Assembly (NCBI GenBank): GCA_031555955.1
Contig: JAVBTY010000075.1
Location: forward strand, 1 to 44,908
Direction: 5' to 3'
Source: Azoarcus sp031555955
GTDB taxonomy: Bacteria; Pseudomonadota; Gammaproteobacteria; Burkholderiales; Rhodocyclaceae
Length of the DNA: 44,908 nt
A program made the translations under genes and the position numbers. Below are positions 23,181 to 31,017 of this stretch, in pieces; the first letter of the stretch is position 1; the number at the start of each line of letters is the position of its first letter. Below the pieces are notes generated by a model. That model saw nothing but the letters and a program-made list of their open reading frames with translations. It did not search any database and was not told the origin of the DNA.

Positions 23181-24041
23181 TCAGTTCATTTGCTGGATGC
23201 CCGCGATACGCCAGCCTTCGCTGCCGCTGACCGGCTTGGTGAGGTGCCACACTTCGTCGATGGCGCCCGGCGCGGCATCGGCCTCTTCCCGCACCAGACC
23301 GCAGAAACGGACGCTGACGATGTAACGCCCGGCTTCTTCAGCCACGTCCATCACGCTGGCGTCGATATCGACGACATCGGTCTGCTGCGGCACAGGGCCG
23401 CGTTCCACAAGCTGCATGCGGATCTCGGCGAACATTTCCGGGGTGGTGAACTCGCGGATATCGTCGAGATTGCCCGCATCATTGGCGGCCTGCAGGCGGA
23501 TAAAGTTGACCTTGGCCTGGCGGACAAAGGCTTCTGCATCGAAATCCGCCAGCGTTGCGCCGGAAACGGACGCGGCTGATGTTGCCCGCGGCGCTTCAGA
23601 AGCAGGGACGGGAAAGGGGGATCCGGAACCCGTTGCCGCGCCAGCGCCCGCATAGCGCAGGGTTGCGCCGTTCTCCACGCCACGGCGGCGGGACAGCAGG
23701 CGGAACACGGCGATTGCGGCCACCGCCAGCAGGGCCATGAGCATGAACGAGGCCATTTCCTCGCCAAATCCCAGGTGGGAGGCGAGCGCGGCCAGCCCGA
23801 GACCGGCGGCGAGTCCGGCCACCGGCCCCATCCACGAGCGCTTGCCCTGCGTGGGCGGAACCGCCTGTTGCCCGGCGGAATTCTGGCGCGGCGCGGCCAC
23901 GGGCGGGCGCGGCGCCTGCGGCGTCATCTGGCGCTGCATGCCGGAGCTGCCGCCGCCACCCAGACGGCGGGCTTCGGCTTCGGGCAGATCGAAGGCGAAA
24001 GAGAAAAGGGCAACGAAAAAAGCCAGGATCAGGTGTTTCAT
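23181..24041 (-). CDS. Tim44-like domain membrane protein
   Basis: A 286-residue protein with an N-terminal signal or anchor (MKHLILAFFVALFSFAFDLP) followed by a Gly/Pro/Gln-rich low-complexity region (about 25-70). Two membrane segments lie at about 70-115 (MGPVAGLAAGLGLAALASHL and FMLMALLAVAAIAVFRLL). The C-terminal Tim44-like (NTF2-type) domain (about 165-286) has DFDAEAFVRQAKVNFIRLQA, FTTPEMFAEIRMQL and DEVWHLTKPVSGSEGWRIAG. The domain is shared with the mitochondrial import factor, but bacterial function is not established; its constant place between ubiE and ubiJ hints at a link with ubiquinone or membrane biogenesis. The start is the ATG at 24041. Confidence 0.87.
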   Translation of the reverse strand: MKHLILAFFVALFSFAFDLPEAEARRLGGGGSSGMQRQMTPQAPRPPVAAPRQNSAGQQAVPPTQGKRSWMGPVAGLAAGLGLAALASHLGFGEEMASFMLMALLAVAAIAVFRLLSRRRGVENGATLRYAGAGAATGSGSPFPVPASEAPRATSAASVSGATLADFDAEAFVRQAKVNFIRLQAANDAGNLDDIREFTTPEMFAEIRMQLVERGPVPQQTDVVDIDASVMDVAEEAGRYIVSVRFCGLVREEADAAPGAIDEVWHLTKPVSGSEGWRIAGIQQMN

Positions 24042-24061
24042 GCGGCGAATATCCTCTGCGG

Positions 24062-24805
24062 TCAAAGCTTGTAGCCACGATGCAGGGCGACCACCCCCGC
24101 ACTGAGGTTGAAGTAGTCGACCCGCGACAGGCCGGCTTGTTCCATCATCGTTTTCAGTTCTTCCTGGCCCGGATGCATGCGGATCGATTCGGCGAGGTAG
24201 CGGTAGCTGTCGGCGTCGCTGGCGACCCTGGCGCCCAGCCACGGCAGGATTTTGAACGAATAAAGATCGTAAAGCGGCGCCAGCGGCTTGCAGACGCGGG
24301 AAAACTCCAGCACCAGCAGCCTTCCGCCAGGGCGCAGCACGCGGCGCATTTCAGCGATGGCGCGATCCTTGTGCGTCATGTTGCGCAGGCCGAAGGCGAC
24401 GGTGACGCAGTCGAACCAGCCGTCGGGAAACGGCAGCTTTTCCGCGTTGCACTGGGCAACGGGCAGGATGAGGCCCTGGTCGTGGATGCGGTCGCGTCCG
24501 CGCGACAGCATGGCGTGGTTGATGTCGGTGAGCCACACCTGGCCGCGCTGCCCGACCCGGCGGGCGAAGGCGAGCGAAAGATCGGCGGTGCCTCCGGCCA
24601 CATCGAGCACACGGTCGCCTTCGCGCACGCCTGAAATCTGGATGGTGAAGGTTTTCCACAGCCGGTGCAGGCCGAACGACATGAGGTCGTTCATCAGGTC
24701 GTAGCGCTGCGCAACCGAAGAAAAAACCTCGGCGACCCTGTGCTGCTTCTGCCCTTCGGCGACCGTTTCGAAGCCGAAGTGCGTCGTTTTTCCGCTTTCG
24801 CTCAT
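24062..24805 (-). CDS. ubiE: UbiE/MenG C-methyltransferase
   Basis: A 247-residue SAM-dependent methyltransferase for ubiquinone (and menaquinone, where present). The family N-terminus reads THFGFETVAEGQKQHRVAEV, then YDLMNDLMSFGLHRLWK. SAM motif I is VLDVAGGTADLSLAF; the next blocks are NAEKLPFPDGWFDCVTVAFG and GLRNMTHKDRAIAEMRRVLR. The C-terminal end SAGVVALHRGYKL is also diagnostic. Length is standard. It is 15 bases downstream of the DUF971 gene and 20 bases upstream of the Tim44-like gene, in one operon. Confidence 0.97.
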   Translation of the reverse strand: MSESGKTTHFGFETVAEGQKQHRVAEVFSSVAQRYDLMNDLMSFGLHRLWKTFTIQISGVREGDRVLDVAGGTADLSLAFARRVGQRGQVWLTDINHAMLSRGRDRIHDQGLILPVAQCNAEKLPFPDGWFDCVTVAFGLRNMTHKDRAIAEMRRVLRPGGRLLVLEFSRVCKPLAPLYDLYSFKILPWLGARVASDADSYRYLAESIRMHPGQEELKTMMEQAGLSRVDYFNLSAGVVALHRGYKL

Positions 24806-24820
24806 GGCTGTCCCAGTGGC

Positions 24821-25246
24821 TCAGTGGTGATGGCCGCAGCCGCCGGTTTTCGGCGCAGGCGGGGGAACATCGGCCGGATCCCGGCTGCCGCCTTCTTCCT
24901 CAAGGCGCTCCAGGTAGGTCAGCCACATCGTGTCGTGGTCGCAGCCCAGCATGTAGAGGTAATCCCAGGAATACAGCCCGCTGTCGTGCCCGTCGGAGAA
25001 TGTCAGCTTGACCGCGTAGTTGCCCACGGGGTCGATATCGGTAATTTCCACGTCGCGCTTGCCCAGCTGCAGGTTTTCCTGGCCTGGGCCATGGCCGCGC
25101 ACTTCGGCCGAAGGCGAATAGACGCGGAGAAATTCACAAGGCAGCTGGAAGCAGCTGTTATCGTCGAAGGTGATTTCCAGCACGCGCGACTGGCGGTGCA
25201 GCGTGATCGCGGTGGGAAGCGGGGTATCCTTGTCGAGTCCGGCCAT
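24821..25246 (-). CDS. DUF971 protein (gamma-butyrobetaine hydroxylase-like N-terminal domain)
   Basis: A 141-residue protein. Residues about 10-115 form the DUF971 domain: PTAITLHRQSRVLEITFDDN, LPCEFLRVYSPSAEVRGH and the conserved VGNYAVKLTFSDGHDSGLYSWDYLY. The catalytic dioxygenase domain of the hydroxylase is absent, so it is not an enzyme of carnitine synthesis; related small domains occur in iron-sulfur and ubiquinone contexts. The C-terminal tail ends GGCGHHH, a plausible metal-binding motif. It is the first gene of the ubiE operon, divergent from phoB. Physiological role unknown. Confidence 0.87.
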   Translation of the reverse strand: MAGLDKDTPLPTAITLHRQSRVLEITFDDNSCFQLPCEFLRVYSPSAEVRGHGPGQENLQLGKRDVEITDIDPVGNYAVKLTFSDGHDSGLYSWDYLYMLGCDHDTMWLTYLERLEEEGGSRDPADVPPPAPKTGGCGHHH

Positions 25247-25321
25247 GGGTTCAGCCTCTGTAACGGGGCGTCAATGATACTCGAAGCAGGCGGCGCGCCG
25301 GGCTGGCGCTCCCGGCTCCGC

Positions 25322-25339
25322 CTGTCACAAAACGTTCAG
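25322..25339 (+). promoter_or_regulatory. Pho box upstream of phoB
   Basis: CTGTCAC, AAAA and CGTTCAG reproduce the 7-4-7 Pho box layout (consensus CTGTCAT twice). A -10-like TACACT (25350-25355) follows after 10 bases, the usual distance when the Pho box replaces the -35. It ends 48 bases before the phoB ATG and predicts autoregulation by PhoB under phosphate limitation. Confidence 0.8.
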
Positions 25340-25387
25340 ATTGCTGCCATACACTGCGGGAACTGGCTGGAAGAACAAGGTAACGAT

Positions 25388-26098
25388 ATGTCTGCGGATA
25401 TTCTGCTCGTGGAAGATGAACCGGCGATCCAGGCGCTGGTTGCCGCAAGCCTGACGCGCGCCGGTTACCGCGTGCATCACGCGGTGGATGCCGAGTCGGC
25501 GCGGGAGGCCGTGCGGGAAGCGCTGCCTGATCTGGTGCTGCTCGACTGGATGCTGCCCGGCATGCCGGGCATCGAGTTTGCCCGCTGGCTGCGCGCCGCG
25601 GAGCGGACCCGGGACATTCCGATCATCATGCTGAGCGCGCGCGGCGAGGAACAGGACAGGATCGGCGGGCTTGAGGCCGGCGCGGACGACTACGTCGCCA
25701 AACCCTTCAGCCCGCGCGAGCTGGAAGCGCGGATCAGGGCGGTGCTGCGCCGCCGCGCCCCGCAGGCGGGCGCCGATGCGGTGGGCATGGGCGGCCTGCT
25801 GCTCGATCCCGCGGCCCACCGGGTGAGCGCGGACGGCCAGCCTCTGGCGCTGGGGCCAACCGAATTCCGCCTGCTGCATTTTTTCATGACGCATCCGGAG
25901 CGGGTGTATTCACGCGCGCAGCTGCTCGATCAGGTGTGGGGCGATCACGTTTTCGTCGAAGAGCGCACGGTGGACGTGCACATCCGCCGCCTGCGCGGAG
26001 CGCTCGAAGCCTCCGGCCATGATGCGCTGATCCAGACCGTACGCGGCAGCGGCTACCGTTTTTCGGTACGGACGGACCTCCAGCCCGGCGTGCGATAA
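25388..26098 (+). CDS. phoB: Phosphate regulon response regulator PhoB
   Basis: A 236-residue OmpR-family regulator. The receiver domain (1-120) has ADILLVEDEPAIQALVAASL, the phospho-acceptor Asp in LVLLDWMLPGMPGIEFARWL (typical PhoB wording), Ser in IIMLSARGEEQDRIGGLEAG and Lys in AKPFSPRELEAR. The winged-helix domain (about 135-230) contains LGPTEFRLLHFFMTHPERVY, SRAQLLDQVWGDHVFVEERT and QTVRGSGYRFS. The Pho box just upstream and the PhoR-like kinase downstream support the name over other OmpR members. The ATG at 25388 follows AAGGTAACGAT; the open frame extends upstream but without conserved sequence. Confidence 0.95.
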   Translation: MSADILLVEDEPAIQALVAASLTRAGYRVHHAVDAESAREAVREALPDLVLLDWMLPGMPGIEFARWLRAAERTRDIPIIMLSARGEEQDRIGGLEAGADDYVAKPFSPRELEARIRAVLRRRAPQAGADAVGMGGLLLDPAAHRVSADGQPLALGPTEFRLLHFFMTHPERVYSRAQLLDQVWGDHVFVEERTVDVHIRRLRGALEASGHDALIQTVRGSGYRFSVRTDLQPGVR

Positions 26099-26116
26099 TC
26101 GGGCCATCCGCAAGGC

Positions 26117-26121
26117 AGGAG
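26117..26121 (+). promoter_or_regulatory. Ribosome binding site that points to a non-standard phoR start
   Basis: AGGAG lies 7 bases before an ATT codon at 26129 in the phoR frame. No ATG, GTG or TTG occurs at a suitable distance; the first standard start is a GTG at 26162, 40 bases downstream, with no ribosome site of its own. Confidence 0.55.
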
Positions 26122-26128
26122 AAGCAGC

Positions 26129-27457
26129 ATTATCCGTTCCCGGCATTACATCTGGACAGGCGTGTTCTCGGCGCTGTCCGTGGTGATCGCTCTTTCCGCC
26201 GTTGTCGCCGTCCTGGGCGGCGCCAAAACCGGCCTGTGGGCCATGGCGGGCGGACTGCTGGCATTCGGCGCGTATCACGTGCGCAACCTCCAGCGCCTGG
26301 TCGACTGGGCGCGCGCGCCGGTCGATACGCCGCTGCCGCGCGCCGTGGGCACATGGGACATGATCTTTGCCGATCTGGGCCGACGCTCCCGCGTCGCGCG
26401 CGGCATGCGCGAAAATCTCACTTCCGAGCTGGAGCGTTTTCACGAAGCCAGCGAGGCGATGCCTGACGGCGTCATGTACCTGTCCGGCGCGGACGCCATC
26501 GAGTGGTTTAACCTCAAGGCGGGGCAGCACTTCGCCCTTGACCGCAGCCGCGATCTGGGCGTGCCGGTGACCAATCTCGTGCGCCACCCCGAATTCGTCG
26601 CCTGCCTGCACGCGCCGCAGGACGACGGGCCGCTGGTGCTGCGCCCCAGCCGTCGGCCCGGGCTGACGCTGCAGCTGCAGGTGATCCCGTTTGGCGACGG
26701 GCGCAGGATGGTGCTGTCACGCGATGTTTCGCAGCTGGCAAGGCTGGAGACGATGCGCAGCGATTTCGTCGCCAACGTTTCGCATGAGCTGCGCACTCCG
26801 CTCACGGTGGTCGGAGGTTTTCTCGAAACCCTGATTGACGGCCTGGACGATTTCAGCCGCGAAGACGTCCTGCACTTTCTGCGCCTGGCCAGTGAGCAGT
26901 CTGTACGGATGCAGCGCCTGATCGAGGATCTGCTGACGCTGTCGGCGCTGGAAACCGGCGCCCCGGCGCCCACCGAAGAGCGGGTGGATGTGGGGGAACT
27001 CATGCGCGAGGTGCACCGGGAAACCAGACTGCTCTCGGCAGGCCGCCACACCGTTACCCTGGCGCTGGATGGCGACAGCGTGCTGCTGGGCAGCCGCGAG
27101 GAGCTGCGCAGCGCTTTCTCCAATCTGGGCAGCAACGCCATCCGCTATACGCAGGGCGGCGGACACGTAACGCTGGCGTGGCGGGCTGATGAAAACGGCG
27201 GCGAGTTTTCGGTAACCGACGACGGTATTGGCATCGAGGCCCAGCACATACCACGCCTGACCGAGCGTTTTTACCGGGTAGACCGTGGCCGTTCGCGCGA
27301 AACGGGCGGCACCGGGCTCGGGCTGGCGATCGTCAAGCACATCCTGGGTCGCCACCAGGCCGAACTGGGCGTCCATAGCGCGCCCGGCAAGGGCAGCCGC
27401 TTCACGGCGCGCTTTCCCCGCTCGCGCGTCATGCCGGGCTCAGCGGCACAAAGCTGA
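26129..27457 (+). CDS. phoR: Phosphate regulon sensor histidine kinase PhoR
   Basis: A membrane kinase of about 442 residues. It has two N-terminal hydrophobic stretches (SALSVVIALSAVVAVLGG and GLWAMAGGLLAFGAYHV) with hardly any periplasmic loop, then a PAS-like region (about 100-205). HisKA has SDFVANVSHELRTPLTVVGG; HATPase has SNLGSNAIRYTQGGG, DDGIGIEAQHIPRLTERFYR and ETGGTGLGLAIVKHIL. The RVDRGRSRETGG wording is typical of PhoR. I place the start at ATT 26129 because of the AGGAG ribosome site and because it adds a basic IRSRHYIW head before the first membrane helix; a conservative start is the GTG at 26162. Its 3' end overlaps the convergent gene by 29 bases. Confidence 0.9.
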   Translation: MIRSRHYIWTGVFSALSVVIALSAVVAVLGGAKTGLWAMAGGLLAFGAYHVRNLQRLVDWARAPVDTPLPRAVGTWDMIFADLGRRSRVARGMRENLTSELERFHEASEAMPDGVMYLSGADAIEWFNLKAGQHFALDRSRDLGVPVTNLVRHPEFVACLHAPQDDGPLVLRPSRRPGLTLQLQVIPFGDGRRMVLSRDVSQLARLETMRSDFVANVSHELRTPLTVVGGFLETLIDGLDDFSREDVLHFLRLASEQSVRMQRLIEDLLTLSALETGAPAPTEERVDVGELMREVHRETRLLSAGRHTVTLALDGDSVLLGSREELRSAFSNLGSNAIRYTQGGGHVTLAWRADENGGEFSVTDDGIGIEAQHIPRLTERFYRVDRGRSRETGGTGLGLAIVKHILGRHQAELGVHSAPGKGSRFTARFPRSRVMPGSAAQS

Positions 27458-29042
27458 CCTGATCGAAGTTTGCGCCTTTCAGAAGCAGGCGGTCGAGACG
27501 GACCTGGTTTGCGGACTCATCGCCGTCGCGGATTTCGAGCACGCGGCTGTGCTCGTACCACCCCGCCGGCAGCATGAGCGATGGCGGCGTTTTGAGCGCG
27601 GGCGCGGGAGGCAGCAGGAACACGGGCTGGTAAGGCTCCTGCGGGGATGCACGCAGGCTGGCTGTCTGGCGCGCGGAAAGCCGCCGCGGCGCGCCAACGA
27701 GAAGATGGACGCCGATTTCCAGCACCTTGTCGGCGCGGTACATCAGCCAGCTGACCATGGCGAGCAGAAAACGGTCGCCATCCTGCGGGCGCAGACCCAC
27801 GAGCTGACGGTGCTCCAGACGTTCGCCGCCCGGCTGCAGCTGCTGCAGGCGAAATCCGCCAACCGACTGGTCCAGCACTCCCCAGCGCGAACAGCCAAAG
27901 CCAAGTCTTTCCGCCTCCCGCAGCCGCTGCGTCCGGGTGAAGTCCGGATCGTTCACTTCGGGAACCCGTTCGCCCAGCGTGAGCAGCGCAATATCCCTGT
28001 CCAGCCCCGGCCCCAGCGTATAGGCGCGCGGCTGTTCGAATACCCTGCCATGTACATGAAAACCGATCGCAAGCCAGTCGCCGCACAACTCAACGGCCCC
28101 CTTGCTGCCGCGGCGCGGAAAGCGCCGCCCGGCGGAACCCAGTCCCCACGGACGATACAGGGAAAGCAGCAGATGGGCGCAGACATCCACCGGACAGTCC
28201 TTGCCCAGCCCAAGGGAGGCCGGTTTCATCCCCTGTTTGAATTGCGTCAGTACGGCCTGTATCTGCCCGGCCAGCCTGACTCCGTTGAAACGGCGCAGTC
28301 CGGTAGTCCGCCCCTGCAGCCCAAAAGGGCGCAGCCCGTGGTCCGTAGCCAGATCAAGCGTGTACGTCGTGGGTTTACGTTCTTCCGCTTCGGTTTCCAG
28401 GCTGCAATAAGGGGCAAAGCGCTGCGCCCAGCGGCAGATCCATGTGAACTCAGGCCCGGTGCGGGCATAGGGGTTCGACAGATCGGCCAGAAGCACGGCG
28501 ACGTGGGCTTCCACAGGGCTTTGCGCTTTCCATATCTCATTGAGCGGATCGGCGACCCGGATCTGCGCCACCCCGATTTTTTCCGCATCGGCATAGCATT
28601 CATGAACATGCGCCCAGTACCCCGGCGGTACGGCCCGATGGGCCCGGAAAAACTCCAGCAGCGCCTGCCCGGCGTAGTAGACGCATCGCTGGGAGAGCAG
28701 CGCGCGCTGGTCTTCCAGGGTGCCGCGTTCGGCATCGGTGTGAATAATTTTTGCGTAGGAGCGGGAAAAATCCTGCCATAGCGTGACAACGCGGCTGAGC
28801 GCCGTACTATCCGCGCCATCCGGCGGCAGGGGGTGGGCCGTATAGCTTTGCGCCAGACGGGCCTGGACAAGGGCGGCGGGATGACGGGCGGCTTCCAGCA
28901 CTTCAAGATACTGGTTTGGCGCCGGGGGGGCTGCAAGCAGCCCGGCGACTATTCCGGACAGGGCGGCATGAGTCCTGTCCGTGTCGTCGGGCTGGAGCTG
29001 TCGCAGCAGGTTCAGGCATTCGGCTGGATTGGAATAGTCCAT
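27429..29042 (-). CDS. Large protein with a C-terminal PilZ-like domain
   Basis: A 537-residue soluble protein with no signal peptide. The first 340 residues are mostly helical (for example YVYYAGQALLEFFRAHRAVP is nearly matched by VYYAGQALLEFFRAHRAVPP at 121-140) and belong to no family I can name. The C-terminal part shows the PilZ pattern for c-di-GMP binding: RxxxR as REAER (375-379), DxSxxG as DQSVGG (391-396), then VSWLMYRADKVLEIGVHLL (430-448), which fits the conserved late strands. This suggests a c-di-GMP effector, but the PilZ reading is by motif only. It is the last gene of a minus-strand run with the HIT and amidotransferase genes. The ATG at 29042 follows GGAAAAACC. Confidence 0.8.
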   Translation of the reverse strand: MDYSNPAECLNLLRQLQPDDTDRTHAALSGIVAGLLAAPPAPNQYLEVLEAARHPAALVQARLAQSYTAHPLPPDGADSTALSRVVTLWQDFSRSYAKIIHTDAERGTLEDQRALLSQRCVYYAGQALLEFFRAHRAVPPGYWAHVHECYADAEKIGVAQIRVADPLNEIWKAQSPVEAHVAVLLADLSNPYARTGPEFTWICRWAQRFAPYCSLETEAEERKPTTYTLDLATDHGLRPFGLQGRTTGLRRFNGVRLAGQIQAVLTQFKQGMKPASLGLGKDCPVDVCAHLLLSLYRPWGLGSAGRRFPRRGSKGAVELCGDWLAIGFHVHGRVFEQPRAYTLGPGLDRDIALLTLGERVPEVNDPDFTRTQRLREAERLGFGCSRWGVLDQSVGGFRLQQLQPGGERLEHRQLVGLRPQDGDRFLLAMVSWLMYRADKVLEIGVHLLVGAPRRLSARQTASLRASPQEPYQPVFLLPPAPALKTPPSLMLPAGWYEHSRVLEIRDGDESANQVRLDRLLLKGANFDQVSFVPLSPA

Positions 29043-29077
29043 GGTTTTTCCAGAAAAGAGCTGTAGGGCCGCCCCGG

Positions 29078-29497
29078 CTATGCGCTGGCGGCCAGGGCCG
29101 CATCAATCGCGGCAGCCAGGGCCTGGTCGCCGGGAGCGGTGCGAACGGTTCCGGGCCGCTGCTCCCTGCCCCAGACAGGTTCCGGAAAATGACGGTCTCC
29201 GGTAAAACGCGGAATGACATGCCAGTGCAGATGCGGCGTCATGTTGCCAAAACTGGCGAGATTGATCTTGTCCGGCCTGCACAGCTGCCGCAGCGCCTGC
29301 TCGGTGGCGAACACTACATTCATCAGATGCAGCCGTTCCGCGGGGAGGATATCCGTCATTTCCGCAGCATGTTGACGCCATATTACGCGACAGAATCCGG
29401 GATAGGCGGGATCGTCGACGCGAATGACGCGGCAATGCGCGTCCCGCCACAGGACGGCGCCGGTTTCCGCCTGACACAGCGGACAGTCCATGTTCAC
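29078..29497 (-). CDS. HIT-family nucleotide-binding protein
   Basis: A 139-residue histidine-triad protein. The active-site motif is HLHWHVIPR (H-x-H-x-H), preceded by INLASFGNMTPHLHWH. N-terminal CPLC (residues 4-7) resembles the zinc site of some HIT proteins. Such proteins hydrolyse or transfer nucleoside phosphates; the physiological substrate is usually unknown. The GTG at 29497 is preferred because GGAG lies 7 bases upstream; the internal ATG at 29491 would be too far from it. It lies 35 bases before the PilZ-like gene and 72 bases after the amidotransferase gene. Confidence 0.92.
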   Translation of the reverse strand: MNMDCPLCQAETGAVLWRDAHCRVIRVDDPAYPGFCRVIWRQHAAEMTDILPAERLHLMNVVFATEQALRQLCRPDKINLASFGNMTPHLHWHVIPRFTGDRHFPEPVWGREQRPGTVRTAPGDQALAAAIDAALAASA

Positions 29498-29569
29498 GCG
29501 CTTTCTCCGTGTAAACGCACTTCTACGCCTGTCACTTTATTCCGTGTCCATGAAGCTATAAAGGAATAT

Positions 29570-30382
29570 TTACGCACTTCCGTATTCGTTGCCTGGGGCG
29601 GCAGGATGCGTTGTTCCCTGCGCGACGGGCGCGCCGTGCCGGAAAGCAAGCAGAGCGCCGGGGGCAAGCGGATGCCAGGTTTCATTGTCGGTCAGCGGCG
29701 TGGTAGCGATGATGGCGACACGGTCGTCCGGCGTGGTGACGCTGCTGAAATCGACTGCCAGATCCTCGTCGGCCAGATGGGCGACCGGGAATGGCGCCTG
29801 ACGGATGACGTAGCACAGCCGTGACGAACAGTGTGCGTACAGATATTCCCCGTTGCTGAGCAGGAAGTTGAACTCACCGTGGCCGCCAATTTCATGCGCC
29901 AGCCCGCACAGCAGCGGATGAATGTCCTCCACCGGCGGTTCGGCGGAAAACCGGTGCGCCAGCGTGTCGAGGATATGGCAGAACGCCCGCTCCGAATCGG
30001 TGCCGCCTACCGGCAGGAAGCGGCCTGATAGCGTCGGCGCATAGCCGGTGAGATTGCCGTTGTGCGCGAAAATCCAGTGCCGCCCCCACAGCTCTCGCTG
30101 GAAGGGATGGGTGTTTTCGAGCCGGATTTCTCCCTGGGTCGCCTTGCGGATGTGGGCGATGACGTTGAGCGAACGGATGGGGTAGCGGCGCACCAGTTCC
30201 GCCACGGGAGAGTTCGCGCTTGCGGCGGGCTCCAGGAACAGGCGCGCGCCGCGTCCTTCGAAAAAGGCGATGCCCCAGCCATCACGATGATGGTCGGTCA
30301 GGCCGCCGCGCGCGCGGAACCCGGCAAAGGAAAAGCAGATATCGGTGGGAACGTTGCAGTTCATGCCAAGCAGCTGGCACAT
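29570..30382 (-). CDS. Class II glutamine amidotransferase (YafJ-like)
   Basis: A 270-residue stand-alone glutamine amidotransferase domain. The nucleophile is Cys2, exposed after removal of Met (start MCQLLGMNC). The substrate-binding signatures are DHHRDGWGIAFFEG, AHIRKATQG, ENTHPFQRELWGRHWIFAHNG and PVGGTDSERAFC. The acceptor domain found in the synthases is missing, so the molecule that receives the ammonia is unknown. YafJ-type proteins are common but unassigned. The ATG at 30382 follows GGAGAACCCCG. A hairpin at 30406-30421 separates it from the upstream DUF3617 gene. Confidence 0.93.
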   Translation of the reverse strand: MCQLLGMNCNVPTDICFSFAGFRARGGLTDHHRDGWGIAFFEGRGARLFLEPAASANSPVAELVRRYPIRSLNVIAHIRKATQGEIRLENTHPFQRELWGRHWIFAHNGNLTGYAPTLSGRFLPVGGTDSERAFCHILDTLAHRFSAEPPVEDIHPLLCGLAHEIGGHGEFNFLLSNGEYLYAHCSSRLCYVIRQAPFPVAHLADEDLAVDFSSVTTPDDRVAIIATTPLTDNETWHPLAPGALLAFRHGAPVAQGTTHPAAPGNEYGSA

Positions 30383-30405
30383 CGGGGTTCTCCGGTACGG
30401 TACAG

Positions 30406-30421
30406 GCCGGACTTTTCCGGC
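30406..30421. repeat. Small perfect hairpin between the DUF3617 and amidotransferase genes
   Basis: GCCGGA and TCCGGC pair exactly around a 4-base loop. It lies 12 bases past the DUF3617 stop on the minus strand and 24 bases before the next start. No T-run follows, so it may be an mRNA end stabiliser or a weak attenuator. Confidence 0.4.
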
Positions 30422-30433
30422 GCGGGGGCCGGA

Positions 30434-30961
30434 TCAGCGGGCGGGCATTTTCTGCAGATTCTTCAGCAGTTGCTGGACATTCACGTTACCCATGCTTTTC
30501 ATGACCATGTCGCCCGGTTTCTGCCCCTGCGCGCAGTCGCCAATCCGGCGGGATTCCTGGCTGAGCGTCATGTTCGCCACGCCCTGCAGCGGCGGATCGT
30601 AGGTGGTGCGGATGTCGGCGGTATAACGGCTGGAAAAATCGCCGGTGAACTCACCGTGCACGGTCACCATGCTGCCTTCGGCTTTGCATACGGCGTCGAA
30701 AATGACGCGGTCGCCATCGTTGCGGAAGGTTTTCTGCGGGCAGTCCTTGCTGTTTCTCGCTGCCTGCTCGGTAAAGTCGCCGCCATCCGGGCCCATGCAG
30801 ATTTCCGTTATCTGGGTAATGCCGCCAAGAGACGGCAGGGTGTTTTTCATTTCCCACAGGCCGGGCGCCAGACGGGGTTGCCCCTCGGGGTTGTTCGCAG
30901 CGGCATGCGCGGTGACGCAGAGAAGCAGGCTGGCGGCGGCGAGGGCGGAACGGAAAAACAT
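30434..30961 (-). CDS. Exported DUF3617-like protein
   Basis: A 175-residue periplasmic protein with a clear signal peptide (MFFRSALAAASLLLCVTAHA, cleaved near residue 20). The mature part begins with the DUF3617 opening APGLWEMKNTL and has the spaced cysteines ITEICMGPDGG, NSKDCPQK, VCKAEG and GDCAQGQKPGDM that recur in this family. The segment VHGEFTGDFSSRYTADIRTTY matches its central strands. Function is unknown; the fold is thought to be a small beta-rich envelope domain. The start at 30961 has AAAGGA upstream on the minus strand. It lies 56 bases after gatB. Confidence 0.87.
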   Translation of the reverse strand: MFFRSALAAASLLLCVTAHAAANNPEGQPRLAPGLWEMKNTLPSLGGITQITEICMGPDGGDFTEQAARNSKDCPQKTFRNDGDRVIFDAVCKAEGSMVTVHGEFTGDFSSRYTADIRTTYDPPLQGVANMTLSQESRRIGDCAQGQKPGDMVMKSMGNVNVQQLLKNLQKMPAR

Positions 30962-31017
30962 GGCGCGGGTCCTTTCAGAAAAACATGAGGCGTGAACACA
31001 GGAAATCATACGGATAA

